A stretch of DNA of 64,000 nt from Phycisphaerales bacterium (GCA_022446795.1 JAKVBX010000001.1:438651-502650); one strand, 5' to 3'; positions 1 to 9,141 are shown, counted from the stretch's first letter. Notes: generated by a model not told the origin, from the sequence alone. Program-made: numbers and translations.

Positions 1-38
1 GTTGTCGTCGATGTGATCCCCCGCTGAGCCCGCGACAC

Positions 39-875
39 TCACCAGAGCATCTTCACCGCGGCCACGGCCACCACCACGAGGAAGACGGTGCGAATCGTCT
101 TGATGGGCAGGCGGTGCGTCAGCTTGGCCCCGAACCAACTGCCGATGACGCAGGTGGGAATGAGCCAGATGGCATACTTGAGGGGCTCGTACCACGGCAG
201 GAAGACCTTGGTGCCGTCCGCCTCGATAAAGGGCACGCTCGACAAGGTGGCATCCTTGACGATTGCGCCCACGATCGAGGTGAAGCACATGATCGTCGCC
301 GACGTGGCGATCGCCTTCGTCAGGGGGATGCGACAGATCTTCTGCGAGAGTGGAACGGTCAACAGCCCGCCACCGATGCCCAGGAGCCCCGCACCACCGC
401 CGGCGAGTCCGCCCAACGAGATCCCGCGAGGCACGCTCACGCGAGCGTCCGCGTCGGTGAAGTCACGCCGGCCCGGGAGCATCTTCTGGATATTGGAGAT
501 GATGACGTAGATCAGGAAGGCACCGAAGATCCGTTTCATCACGTCATTAGGCACGACGTTGCTCAGTAACACGCCACCGATGATGGCCAACACCGCGGTC
601 GGCGCAGCGATCTTCAGGAGCCTGGGATCCAGTCCGTCCTCTCGGTAATGACGAATAGCGGAAGGCAGCGCCACGAAGAAGGTGACGTTCATGGCGGCGG
701 CCTGGGCCAGGTGGATATCCCGCCCGATCAGGAGTGAAATGGCCGGGATGTTGATGACCGCGCCACCGATGCCCAGCATCCCGCCGGCCAGCCCGGCCAG
801 GACACCGATGCCGATCAGTACTCCGATCTCCCAGAGTTCAATGGACCAGATCTGGATGGCAAGGGTCGGTAGCAT
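39..875 (-). CDS. TauE/SafE family membrane exporter
   Basis: A 278-residue polytopic inner-membrane protein of the TauE/SafE family, whose members export sulfite, sulfoacetate or other small organic anions. The family's internal duplication is visible: a Gly-rich GLAGG...GIGG segment at residues 29-38 and again at about 156-170 (GLAGGGAGLLGIGGG), each opening one half of about four hydrophobic helices. The length is normal for the family. The substrate cannot be told from sequence. The ATG has no Shine-Dalgarno but is preceded by TAGTCT six bases upstream, so the transcript may be leaderless. It is divergent from the EamA transporter. Confidence 0.88.
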   Translation of the reverse strand: MLPTLAIQIWSIELWEIGVLIGIGVLAGLAGGMLGIGGAVINIPAISLLIGRDIHLAQAAAMNVTFFVALPSAIRHYREDGLDPRLLKIAAPTAVLAIIGGVLLSNVVPNDVMKRIFGAFLIYVIISNIQKMLPGRRDFTDADARVSVPRGISLGGLAGGGAGLLGIGGGLLTVPLSQKICRIPLTKAIATSATIMCFTSIVGAIVKDATLSSVPFIEADGTKVFLPWYEPLKYAIWLIPTCVIGSWFGAKLTHRLPIKTIRTVFLVVVAVAAVKMLW

Positions 876-881
876 TGCTGC

Positions 882-887
882 AGACTA
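882..887 (-). promoter_or_regulatory. candidate -10 box (TAGTCT) of the TauE gene
   Basis: TAGTCT ends six bases before the ATG on the minus strand and no purine-rich ribosome site lies between. This fits a leaderless promoter in which transcription starts at or next to the A of ATG. It is one of several like it in the window. No clear -35 box is seen. Confidence 0.4.
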
Positions 888-951
888 GCAGGGCACCGGG
901 TCCCGCAGGTCGAATCCAGGGAATCACGGAGACCGGGCAGATGCCCATCCC

Positions 952-1905
952 ATGATCAGGTCCAAGGTCCTCCGAGCCGATGCGCTGCTGCTGCTCCTGG
1001 CGATGCTGTGGGGCTCGGGCTTCATTGCGCAGAAGTGGGGACTGGAGCACGTGAGCCCCATGACCTTCGTCATGGTGCGACTGGTACTGGCGACCGCCTT
1101 CCTGGCCCCCCTGCTGTTGATCCGGCGGTCAGTACCGGCACAGATCCCCACGCCGCTTCGAAAGCTGGCGCCGATGCTGATCGGAGTCGCGGTCATGGTC
1201 TTTCTCGGCAGTTGGCTTCAGCAGTCGGGACTGCAGACCACCGAGGCAGGTACCGCTGGTTTCATCACCGGGCTGTATGTCGTGTTCACACCATTGCTGG
1301 GCCTGCTCATCGGCTACCGCGTCCGAGCCATGACGTGGCTGGCAACACTGATCGCGGTCGCCGGGCTGTTCCTGCTGACGGTTGCCGGTCGACCGGTGCT
1401 GAACATCGGCGATCTCCTGATCCTCATCTGCGCCGTGGCCTGGGGCGCCCAACTGCTCTTCGTCGGATGGCTGGCACCACGAATGGACGTGATCCTGTTG
1501 ACGGTCATCCAACTCGGTGGCGCCGCCTGCATCAGCGTGGTCGCCACGCTCATCTTCGAGCCGATCGACTTCGAGGCCATCCTGGCTGCCCGGTGGCCGA
1601 TCCTGTACACGGCCCTGGTCACCACGGGGCTGGCCTTCCTCATCCAGGTCTGGGCCCAGCAGCATGCGCCTCCGGCGCATGCGGCCATTCTCATCAGCCT
1701 GGAGTCGGTCTTCTCCGTGCTCTTCGGATGGTGGATGCTCAGTGAACGACTGAGCGATATTCAGATCATCGGTTGTGTCGTGATGTTCATTGCGATCATC
1801 GTGGCCGAACTCAAGCCGCCTCGGCAGGAGTTCTTCACAGGGCAGCCTGACGAGGTCAGCCCTCCTCCACCCGAAGCCGATCCACGATCTCGCGGACCTG
1901 CTTGA
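952..1905 (+). CDS. EamA/DMT-family transporter
   Basis: A 317-residue drug/metabolite-transporter superfamily protein with two EamA repeats. The first starts at about residue 10 with the typical LWGSGFIAQKWGL segment, the second at about residue 150 (ICAVAWGAQLLFVGWLAP), giving about ten predicted helices. The last 30 residues are a Pro-rich hydrophilic tail. That tail overlaps the 3' end of the convergent FHA-sigma gene by 50 bases. Such proteins export amino acids, metabolites or nucleotide derivatives; the substrate is not predictable here. Confidence 0.88.
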   Translation: MIRSKVLRADALLLLLAMLWGSGFIAQKWGLEHVSPMTFVMVRLVLATAFLAPLLLIRRSVPAQIPTPLRKLAPMLIGVAVMVFLGSWLQQSGLQTTEAGTAGFITGLYVVFTPLLGLLIGYRVRAMTWLATLIAVAGLFLLTVAGRPVLNIGDLLILICAVAWGAQLLFVGWLAPRMDVILLTVIQLGGAACISVVATLIFEPIDFEAILAARWPILYTALVTTGLAFLIQVWAQQHAPPAHAAILISLESVFSVLFGWWMLSERLSDIQIIGCVVMFIAIIVAELKPPRQEFFTGQPDEVSPPPPEADPRSRGPA

Positions 1906-2878
1906 CCAATCGCATCTTGGCGTGACGAATCGCTGCCGGGGTCATGTCCAGCTCCGTGCTGACCTGCTCCACGGGAACACCGCGAACGCCGTACAACTCG
2001 AAGGCCTTCCACGTTCTCTCCTCGACACCACCGCGGGCCTCGGTCATCGCCCGCTGGAGCAACTGCTCCGTCCACTGCCGATCCCAGGCGTCGTCGACAT
2101 CCGGCATCTCTCCCGGCGGATCGTAGTCCTCCTTGAGAAACGTACTGGGCCGCTTTCGACGATGTCGCGCCCGGATGGCATTGAGCGTCACCCGCTTCAG
2201 GTAGCCACGGAAACGCCCGCGATCCGGGTCGTAGACGAACTGATCCGACACCCGGAAGAACCCCAGGAGAACGTCCTGGAGAACATCGTCGGCGTCCTGT
2301 GCCCGCAGGCCCGCGTTGCGAGCGAAGCCGGCAATGACCCGGGCATACTTCTCCGTGAATTCCTGCCAGCCCAGTTCACGATCAAGCGAACCATCCGCCC
2401 GCAACCGCAGGAAGATGCTGGCACGGGTCGTGTAGGCCGAATCGGATCGGGAGGGGTCCGCCTTCTTCTTCGGCGGCGTCGCCTGCTCATCCGGCTCGGC
2501 ACCGGGCGCTCTCGTCTCGGCCTGGCTGTCGTCCTTCTCCTCGCCGAGGCGAACCAGGATCTTCCAGGGCCCGACGGTCAACAGGTCACGGTCAAAGATC
2601 TGAACCGTGTCGCCCTTCTCCAGGAACATCATGTTGACTGCGATACCCGCGCGGGACTCCAGGTCGCGAACGAAGGTCTTGCCGCCCTCGCGGAAGATCG
2701 TCGCGTGCTCCCGGGAGACACTTCCCTCGCTGAGAACGACACCGCAGTCGTTCGAACGACCCATCGTCACCGGTCCGGCGACCGATACCCGAGCCCGCTT
2801 GAATTCCTCGGGACCCGATACCGCAACGAGGTCGATTTCCTCCTGCGTTCGAGCTGGGTTGGCCGTCTCCTCAGGCAT
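1856..2878 (-). CDS. FHA domain-ECF sigma factor fusion
   Basis: A 340-residue protein with an N-terminal forkhead-associated domain (about 15-110; GRS at 40-42 and SxxH at 55-58 are the phosphothreonine-binding signature), a charged Pro/Lys linker (about 113-150), then an ECF-type sigma factor. Sigma region 2 is at about 172-240 (ADDVLQDVLLGFFR, then the YLKRVTLNAIRARHRR strand) and region 4 HTH at about 286-335. A phospho-threonine reader fused to a sigma factor suggests control by a Ser/Thr kinase, as proposed for planctomycete ECFs; that is inference. The start overlaps the putP stop by 8 bases, so the two are probably one transcript. No anti-sigma gene is next to it. Confidence 0.85.
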   Translation of the reverse strand: MPEETANPARTQEEIDLVAVSGPEEFKRARVSVAGPVTMGRSNDCGVVLSEGSVSREHATIFREGGKTFVRDLESRAGIAVNMMFLEKGDTVQIFDRDLLTVGPWKILVRLGEEKDDSQAETRAPGAEPDEQATPPKKKADPSRSDSAYTTRASIFLRLRADGSLDRELGWQEFTEKYARVIAGFARNAGLRAQDADDVLQDVLLGFFRVSDQFVYDPDRGRFRGYLKRVTLNAIRARHRRKRPSTFLKEDYDPPGEMPDVDDAWDRQWTEQLLQRAMTEARGGVEERTWKAFELYGVRGVPVEQVSTELDMTPAAIRHAKMRLVKQVREIVDRLRVEEG

Positions 2879-4391
2879 GCTTGGATGATACCCCGGGATC
2901 CGCTTCCAACGCCGGCGGCCGCGTCAGGAGGCTGACAATGACGTTCACCACCAGTGCCAGTATGAACGCAAGTGGCAGGTTGTAGATCTTGAAGCTGCCA
3001 ATGGCACCGTCGAAGACCAGTTGCCAGAGCAAGGCCACCAGGAACCCGGTAGCCATGCCCGCCACACATCCCCAGAAGGTGGCACGACGCCAGAACACCG
3101 CCAGGATGATCTGCGGACCGAATGACGCGCCGAGCACGGCCCAACCATAGGTCAGGACATACGTATAGATCGTGACGTCCTTGTCGATGACCAGGAGCAC
3201 CGCAATCGCGCCCAACACGAGAATCGTCCCCCGGTTCACCAGCAGGTGCCCCAGCCGACGGCTTCGGTCAATCAAGCGTGCGTAGACATCATTGGCCGCC
3301 GCGGACGAGGCCACGACCAGTTGGCTGTCGGCCGTGGAGCAGATCGCCGACAGCACCGCCGCGAGAATCAGCCCACCGACCAGCGGTGGGACCAGCGCCT
3401 TGGCAGCAGCCACCAGGGCGTACTCACCCGCGCCTGATCCCTGGACGGGAACACCGGCCAGCATCTCCTGTGCCCAGGGCGCGCCGTTCTCTGCCAACGC
3501 TCGCGCGATCAACCCGACCGTTACGGCACCCGCGAGAACCAGCGCCGCCCAGATGAAGGCGATGAGGCCACCGACATAGGCATCCCGACCGCGGCGAAGC
3601 GCCATGAACCGAACCAGGACATGAGGCTGACCGACGTAGCCGAAGTTGATACCCAGCGCACCGGATCCCAACAGGAAGCCGATCAGCGCCGCACCCGTTG
3701 CACGCGGCCAGAACTCAAGGAGGTTGTCTCCACCCTTGGCCAGACCCGATCGAATCATCTCGATGCCATCACCCGAGATCAACAACCACAATGGGAAGAC
3801 GACCAGGACGCCGACCATCAGCAGGCCCTGCAGCAGATCCGTCCAGCACGCGGCCCGGAATCCACCCAGGGTCACGTAGGTCAGCACGATCACGGCGCCG
3901 ATCAACACGCCCCACTGGTAGGACATGCCATCGAAACTTGCTTCAAAGGCCTTTCCCGCCGCGGCGAACTGGGCCGCGCAATAGAGCATCATGGCGACGA
4001 GGATCACCACCACCGACATCAGTCGAATCACCGGCCAGCTTTCCTTGAACCGCAAGGCGAGATAGTCCGGAATGGTGACGGCTCCCAACTTGTCGGAGCC
4101 CTCGCGCAGCGGCCTGGCCAACACGAACCAGTTGAAGAGGAACCCGATCAGACCACCGGGCAGGATCCAGTAGGCCGTGACGCCATCGGCGAATGCGAAC
4201 CCGACCAGTCCCAGCGTCACCCACCCGGACTCGCTGGATGCCGAGGCCGACAGCGATGCCACCCACGGGCCGAGCGATCGACCGGCCAGGAAATACTCCT
4301 CGTCACTCCGTGCTGCCTTGCGAGAGGTCCAGAGCCCCACGCCGATGACGAACACGGTGTATCCAATGAATGCGATGTAGAACAGTGCCAT
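2871..4391 (-). CDS. putP: Sodium:solute symporter, PutP-like
   Basis: A 506-residue member of the SSS family with about 13 transmembrane helices. The segment SASASSESGWVTLGLVG (about residues 48-64) resembles the sodium and substrate site of proline permease PutP, and YVTLGGFRAACWTDLLQG (about 173-190) is the family's hallmark. It imports proline or a related solute with sodium. The exact substrate is inferred from similarity and could be another amino or organic acid. It is first in a two-gene unit with the FHA-sigma factor. A TACCAT box lies ten bases before the ATG and no good Shine-Dalgarno is seen. Confidence 0.85.
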   Translation of the reverse strand: MALFYIAFIGYTVFVIGVGLWTSRKAARSDEEYFLAGRSLGPWVASLSASASSESGWVTLGLVGFAFADGVTAYWILPGGLIGFLFNWFVLARPLREGSDKLGAVTIPDYLALRFKESWPVIRLMSVVVILVAMMLYCAAQFAAAGKAFEASFDGMSYQWGVLIGAVIVLTYVTLGGFRAACWTDLLQGLLMVGVLVVFPLWLLISGDGIEMIRSGLAKGGDNLLEFWPRATGAALIGFLLGSGALGINFGYVGQPHVLVRFMALRRGRDAYVGGLIAFIWAALVLAGAVTVGLIARALAENGAPWAQEMLAGVPVQGSGAGEYALVAAAKALVPPLVGGLILAAVLSAICSTADSQLVVASSAAANDVYARLIDRSRRLGHLLVNRGTILVLGAIAVLLVIDKDVTIYTYVLTYGWAVLGASFGPQIILAVFWRRATFWGCVAGMATGFLVALLWQLVFDGAIGSFKIYNLPLAFILALVVNVIVSLLTRPPALEADPGVSSKHA

Positions 4392-4595
4392 TCGAACATT
4401 GATGGTAACAGCGGTTGTGCGGCCCGATGCTCCTGCCGCCCCTGTGTCACTTCAATGGTCACTTGAGCATGAATATGAGCCGTTTGTGCAACTCCCGGCT
4501 TCCCCGGCAGGGCCCGTGAACGTACCCCTCCCTTGGACCGTATTGCCCACCAGCCCTCGAGGCCGGTGCCACCGTGCCAGACGGAGACCTGCTCC

Positions 4596-5801
4596 ATGAC
4601 CACGCTTTACCAATGTGCTTCACTCCTGGTCTTGCTTCCCGCGGGAATCGCCCTGGGCCATGGCTCCATGGGCCAGCCCATCAGCAGGACCTACAACGGC
4701 TTTCTCGAGGGACCCGAGTCCCCCCAGTCCCCCGCTATCCAGGATGCCGTCCAATGCGGCGGCACCCAACCGCTGTACGACTGGCATGAGGTCGTGAACT
4801 TCTTCCCGGGTGATCCCGAGTACCAGCGGACCATCCCCTATGACCAGTACATCCCGGATGGCCGACTCGCCAGCGGCAACAACGACAAGTACGCCTGCTT
4901 CGATGAAGTACGCGATGACTGGCCCGCTACGGAGATTTCATCCGGCACTCGTGAGCTGGTCTGGGAGGCCGCGGTCGTGCACAACCCCAGTGTCTTCCGG
5001 GTCTGGCTGACAACATCGGACTGGAATCCCCAGACGCCCCTCAACTGGGCCCAGATGGAGGAACTCCAGGTCGGTCCCGTGACACTGATCGAGAACGAGT
5101 ATCGCTTCGACGTCGATCTGCCCGAGCGCACCGGTCGACACGTGCTGTACTGCATCTGGCAGCGACTGGATCCTGCCGGCGAGGGGTTCTACAGCGCCTC
5201 TGACGTGATCTTCGTTGATGATGACGGTGGCGATGACGGTGGCGATGACGGTGGCGATGACGGTGGCGATGATGACAACATCGATCCCCAGGGCCCCGAC
5301 TCGGCATCGATCTCACTCATCGATGCCTGGGAAGGTTCCTGGCAGGGCGAGATGTCCATCACCAACTCGACCGGCGACCTGGCCATGTTGAAATGGGATC
5401 TCCGCTGGGATGCGGGACCAGACATCGACAGCATCTGGAATGCCTCGATCGAACAGGCTGACAATCAGACGATTGTCCGCAACGACACCTACAACGGGTA
5501 CCTGGAACCCGGCGAAACAGCCACCTTTGGCTTCATCGCCCTGGGCACCTGGCCGCCCACGTTCAGCAACGCCACCCTCAATGGATACGACATCGACGTT
5601 GATGGAGCACCAAACGATGACTCCGCAGCGTGCGTGGGTGACGTGAACCTTGACGGCACCGTTGACGTATCTGATGTGTTGATCGTCCTTGATCAATGGG
5701 AAAGTACGGAACCGGGGAATGCCTCCGACCTGGATGGCGACGGTGTGGTGGCCGTCGGTGACCTCCTGGTCCTGCTGGAGGCTTGGGGAGCCTGCCCCTG
5801 A
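4596..5801 (+). CDS. Secreted AA10 lytic polysaccharide monooxygenase with CBM2-like domain and dockerin
   Basis: A copper LPMO of CAZy family AA10 that oxidatively cleaves crystalline polysaccharide. Starting at ATG 4596 gives 401 residues with a signal peptide (1-21) whose cleavage leaves His22 as the mature N-terminus, as the copper histidine brace requires. The second brace residue is probably His129 and the axial residue Phe198. HGSMGQPISRTYNGFLEGPE is close to cellulose-active AA10 enzymes. A DDGG repeat linker (about 208-227) joins a CBM2-like domain (about 237-335) and a C-terminal two-repeat dockerin-like module (346-401). An in-frame ATG at 4533 would bury the signal peptide and is rejected. 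It is divergent from putP across about 200 bases. Confidence 0.9.
   Translation: MTTLYQCASLLVLLPAGIALGHGSMGQPISRTYNGFLEGPESPQSPAIQDAVQCGGTQPLYDWHEVVNFFPGDPEYQRTIPYDQYIPDGRLASGNNDKYACFDEVRDDWPATEISSGTRELVWEAAVVHNPSVFRVWLTTSDWNPQTPLNWAQMEELQVGPVTLIENEYRFDVDLPERTGRHVLYCIWQRLDPAGEGFYSASDVIFVDDDGGDDGGDDGGDDGGDDDNIDPQGPDSASISLIDAWEGSWQGEMSITNSTGDLAMLKWDLRWDAGPDIDSIWNASIEQADNQTIVRNDTYNGYLEPGETATFGFIALGTWPPTFSNATLNGYDIDVDGAPNDDSAACVGDVNLDGTVDVSDVLIVLDQWESTEPGNASDLDGDGVVAVGDLLVLLEAWGACP
5220..5267 (+). repeat. Four perfect copies of a 12-bp tandem repeat
   Basis: The unit gatgacggtggc occurs four times without mismatch and encodes Asp-Asp-Gly-Gly repeats in the LPMO linker. The array is a multiple of three, so slippage would change linker length without a frameshift. 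Confidence 0.95.
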
Positions 5802-5834
5802 AGAGGCCCCTGGACCGCAGGGAAGAGAGTGGTC

Positions 5835-7394
5835 TCAGGCGTGGTCTCGAAGATCCGGAAGGACGTAGTTCTCTTCGTCCAACTGCGATCGCACGGCATG
5901 CTTGTCGATCTTCCCGGTTCCGGTCAACGGTAACGCCTCGGCGAACAGGATGTCGTCGGGGCGTTGCCATTTCTCAAGATCACTCATCGACCCGAGAATC
6001 TGCTCGGCGGTGATGGAGGCCCCGGGAGTCTTCACCACCAGTGCAATCGGTCGCTCCTCCCACCGGGGATGGGGACGGGCGACGACGGCGGACATGGCGA
6101 CGCCCGGTTGGTCGTTGATTCGAAGTTCCAACTCCAGCGAGGAGATCCACTCGCCGCCGCTCTTGATGACGTCCTTCTCCCGGTCGCGAATGGTCAGTTC
6201 TCCGCGAGGACTGATCGTCGCGAGGTCGCCGGTCAACAGCCAACCCTCCTCGACCTGGCTGCCCCCGCCCAGGTAGCCGGTCGCGACCGTCGGTCCGTGC
6301 GCCATCAGTCGTCCGATCGTCCGGCCATCATGGGGAACCGGCTTCCCGTCATCGTCCTTGAGTGCCAGGTTCAATGTCGGCAGTGGAACACCGGCATCAT
6401 CACCCTCTTCGCTGACCGAGCCCGTCCCGACCGGGTTCAGTTCAGTCATGCCCCAGCTTCGACGCACGTCGACATCGAGCTGATCGCGATACCAGCGCCG
6501 CATCTCAGCCGCGCCGGAACCCCCGCCGCAGACGATGCGCTGCAGCGATTCACAGGTCCACCGATCCGGCTGTGCCTGTACCGCTTCCATGATCATGTTC
6601 CAGATGGTTGGCACACCCGCGGCGCAAGTCGCCCGCTCGTGATCAACAAGGTCCAGCAGATCCTCGGCGCCGGGACGAACACCCGGCAGCACCAGGTCTG
6701 CACCCAACATGCAGGTGGCGTAGGGCAAGCCCCAGCCCAACGCATGGAACATGGGAACGACGCCCAATACGCGATCGCGGATCGAAAGCCCCATGAAGTC
6801 GGTCATCGACACCAGGAGCGTGTGCAGGCAGGTTGATCGATGCGTGTACACGACCCCGCGGGGACGACCCGTCGTTCCGCTGGTATGGCAGATCCCCAGC
6901 GGCGCCTCCTCCTCAAGAGACGGCCAGGGGTAGCTGGTGGTGGACTCCACCATCGCCTCCCACGAATCCTGTCCCGCGATGACGACCTCCCGAACGCCGT
7001 CGCATCGGTCCGCCAACGCCCTCGCCATGTCCTCGTTGTCACGGTCCGCCAGGATGATCGAATCACCCGCATCCTCCACGACCCAGGCCAGGTCATCCGC
7101 CCCCAGGCGCAGGTTCAAGGCATGCAGGACCGCCCCCATCGCCGGGACCGCCAGGTAGGCCTCCAGGTGGCAATGGTCATTCCACATCAGCGTGGCCACT
7201 CGATCACCGGGCTGGACGCCCCGTTCCGCCAGACCATGAGCCAGGCCTGCCGCCCGCTCGATGGTCCGGGCCAGCGTCTGGCGATGTCGCTGGGTGCCGA
7301 CACGGGTCACGATCTCGGCCTCGGGCCGGATGACCGCTCCCCGGAACACCAGTTCACTCAGGATGAGCGGCGCATGACGTGTTGATTGCGGCAC
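5835..7394 (-). CDS. AMP-forming acyl-CoA ligase, AlkK-like medium-chain type
   Basis: An acyl-adenylate-forming enzyme that activates a fatty acid to its CoA ester. Visible motifs are the phosphate loop HTSGTTGRPRGVVYTH, the segment FHALGWGLPYATCMLGADLVLPG-type (typical of AlkK medium-chain enzymes), GWLLTGDL, the hinge DREKDVIKSGGEW, and the C-terminal catalytic lysine in GTGKIDKHAVR. A GTG start at 7394 gives 519 residues and has GGGAG nine bases upstream; the longer frame to 7544 adds 50 residues of unfamily-like Arg/Pro-rich sequence and is rejected. It is divergent from glutaryl-CoA dehydrogenase, with which it could work in fatty or dicarboxylic acid breakdown. Confidence 0.88.
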   Translation of the reverse strand: MPQSTRHAPLILSELVFRGAVIRPEAEIVTRVGTQRHRQTLARTIERAAGLAHGLAERGVQPGDRVATLMWNDHCHLEAYLAVPAMGAVLHALNLRLGADDLAWVVEDAGDSIILADRDNEDMARALADRCDGVREVVIAGQDSWEAMVESTTSYPWPSLEEEAPLGICHTSGTTGRPRGVVYTHRSTCLHTLLVSMTDFMGLSIRDRVLGVVPMFHALGWGLPYATCMLGADLVLPGVRPGAEDLLDLVDHERATCAAGVPTIWNMIMEAVQAQPDRWTCESLQRIVCGGGSGAAEMRRWYRDQLDVDVRRSWGMTELNPVGTGSVSEEGDDAGVPLPTLNLALKDDDGKPVPHDGRTIGRLMAHGPTVATGYLGGGSQVEEGWLLTGDLATISPRGELTIRDREKDVIKSGGEWISSLELELRINDQPGVAMSAVVARPHPRWEERPIALVVKTPGASITAEQILGSMSDLEKWQRPDDILFAEALPLTGTGKIDKHAVRSQLDEENYVLPDLRDHA

Positions 7395-7435
7395 CAAAGG
7401 CGTCTCCCATCTACCATTCCCCGGCACGGGACGCG

Positions 7436-7441
7436 TACGAT
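7436..7441 (+). promoter_or_regulatory. candidate -10 box (TACGAT) of the gcdH-like gene
   Basis: TACGAT lies 30 bases before ATG 7472 in the gap between the divergent acyl-CoA ligase and dehydrogenase. A short leader with a strong ribosome site (GGAGGA) follows. The -35 region is not obvious. Confidence 0.3.
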
Positions 7442-7471
7442 GATCACGCTCCCGTGGCCGGAGGATACTGC

Positions 7472-8671
7472 ATGGCCCAAGGACGTTGCCCACTCGACTT
7501 CCTGGATCTCGACGCCGGGCTTCCACCCGCAGCGATCGCTGCACGGGATCGTGTCCGCGCCTGGGTTGACGAGACGTTCCGACCGATGGTTACCCGCCTG
7601 TGGCGGGACAACGACTTTCCCCGCGAGTACTTCGCTGCGCTGGGCGAATTGAACGCCTTCGGCACGACCATCTCGGGCTGGGGCTGCCCCGGGCTGGACG
7701 CCTTCACCTCCGGCGTGATCATGCGTGAACTGGAGCGCGGTGATACCGGGCTCCGCACCTGCGCCTCGGTCCAGGGCTCGCTGGCGATGACGGCCGTGTC
7801 CACGTTCGGTTCCGATGCCCAGCGTGAGGCACTGCTTCCGGGAATGGCCGCAGGCACTCACCTCTCCTGCTTCGGCCTGACCGAACCGGGCCACGGTTCA
7901 AACCCGGGCGGCATGACCACGACCGCGCGTCGAGAGGGCGATCACTACGTGCTCTCCGGTGAGAAGAAGTGGATCGGCAACGCCACCGTCGCCGACACCG
8001 CCGTCATCTGGGCCAAGGCCGATGACGTGCCTGATACCGACCCGAATTCCAGCCGGGCCATTCGAGGATTCCTCGTGGACACCTCGTTGCCGGGCTATCA
8101 CGCATCGCTCATCGAGGGACGCATGTCCCTGCGCATCGGCCTGACGGCAGAGATCCGGCTGGATGATGTTCGCATTCCTGCCGACGCCGCCATGCCTGAT
8201 GCCATCGGATTGAAGGCGGCCCTGGCCTGCCTGGATCATGCCCGCTACGGAATCGCCTGGGGCACCATCGGCGCCGGGATGGCCTGCCTGTCCGAAGCCC
8301 TCGACTACGCCAATGAACGCGAGGTCTTCGATCGCCCCCTCGCGAGCTTTCAGCTCACCCAGGACAAGCTCGCCCGCATGCTCACCGATCTCACCAACGC
8401 CCAGTTGCTGGCTCACCGGCTGGCCGCGCTCAAGGAACAGGGGACGCTTGAATCCGCGCAGATTTCCCTGGGCAAGGCCGCCAATGTCGATGCCGCCATC
8501 CGGATGGCCCGGACCGGCCGGGAACTCCTGGGCGGCGTGGGGATCTGTGACGATCGGGACTGCTTACGCCACATGTGCAACCTGGAGTCGGTGGCGACCT
8601 ACGAGGGCACCCGCGACATCCACCACCTCGTCCTGGGGCACGCGATGACCGGGCATTCGGCCTTCCGTTGA
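7472..8671 (+). CDS. gcdH: Glutaryl-CoA dehydrogenase
   Basis: A flavin-dependent acyl-CoA dehydrogenase of 399 residues that oxidises and decarboxylates glutaryl-CoA to crotonyl-CoA in lysine and aromatic degradation. The specific assignment rests on the catalytic Glu378 in YEGTRDIHHLVLGHAMTG, which is nearly the GCDH signature, Arg95 at the position of the glutaryl-binding arginine, and FGLTEPGHGSNPGG (135-147). The start at 7472 has GGAGGA a suitable distance upstream; the in-frame ATG at 7379 is rejected for lack of a ribosome site and family fit. The dCMP deaminase follows after about 30 bases on the same strand. Confidence 0.9.
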   Translation: MAQGRCPLDFLDLDAGLPPAAIAARDRVRAWVDETFRPMVTRLWRDNDFPREYFAALGELNAFGTTISGWGCPGLDAFTSGVIMRELERGDTGLRTCASVQGSLAMTAVSTFGSDAQREALLPGMAAGTHLSCFGLTEPGHGSNPGGMTTTARREGDHYVLSGEKKWIGNATVADTAVIWAKADDVPDTDPNSSRAIRGFLVDTSLPGYHASLIEGRMSLRIGLTAEIRLDDVRIPADAAMPDAIGLKAALACLDHARYGIAWGTIGAGMACLSEALDYANEREVFDRPLASFQLTQDKLARMLTDLTNAQLLAHRLAALKEQGTLESAQISLGKAANVDAAIRMARTGRELLGGVGICDDRDCLRHMCNLESVATYEGTRDIHHLVLGHAMTGHSAFR

Positions 8672-8703
8672 CGCCTGCCCCATCTCGAGAGGATCATGCC
8701 GCC

Positions 8704-9141
8704 ATGAGCAGCAAGTGGGACCAGCGGTTTCTTGAACTCGCCGAGTGCATTGCCACCTGGAGCAAGGACCCTGACCGTGGCGTCGGCTGCGTGATCGCCT
8801 CCCCGGACCGCCGGGTCTGCGCCACCGGGTTCAATGGACTGCCCTCGGGCGTGGAAGATCACCCGGAACGTCTCGAGCGTCCGGCCAAGTACGACCTCAT
8901 GTGCCACGCCGAGGCGAACGCGATCGTGCAGTGTGCCCGCCATGGTGTCTCCCCGGTCGGCGCCACGCTCTACTCGACGTTCTTCCCATGCATCCAGTGC
9001 GCCGTGATGATCGTCCAGGCGGGCCTCGCCCGCGTGGTGTCCCGGGAACTGGCCGCCGGCGACGAGCACTGGGCGGAAAGCATCGCCAAGTCACAGGCGA
9101 TCTTCACCGAGGCGGGCATCGCGTGGGAACAACTTCCATGA
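8704..9141 (+). CDS. dCMP/cytidine deaminase family zinc enzyme
   Basis: A 145-residue zinc-dependent deaminase. His68 and Glu70 in CHAEANAI and the PCIQC pair Cys96 and Cys99 form the zinc and catalytic site of the dCMP deaminase/ComEB group, which supplies dUMP for thymidylate synthesis. Length and motif spacing fit dCMP deaminase better than tRNA adenosine or riboflavin deaminases. The longer frame from 8575 only covers the previous gene. Its stop overlaps the next start (ATGA), so translation is likely coupled to the acyltransferase. Confidence 0.85.
   Translation: MSSKWDQRFLELAECIATWSKDPDRGVGCVIASPDRRVCATGFNGLPSGVEDHPERLERPAKYDLMCHAEANAIVQCARHGVSPVGATLYSTFFPCIQCAVMIVQAGLARVVSRELAAGDEHWAESIAKSQAIFTEAGIAWEQLP

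Noticed and set aside
5220-5267. CRISPR-like short repeats
   Set aside because: The four 12-bp units are contiguous with no spacers and lie in frame inside the LPMO gene as a DDGG linker.
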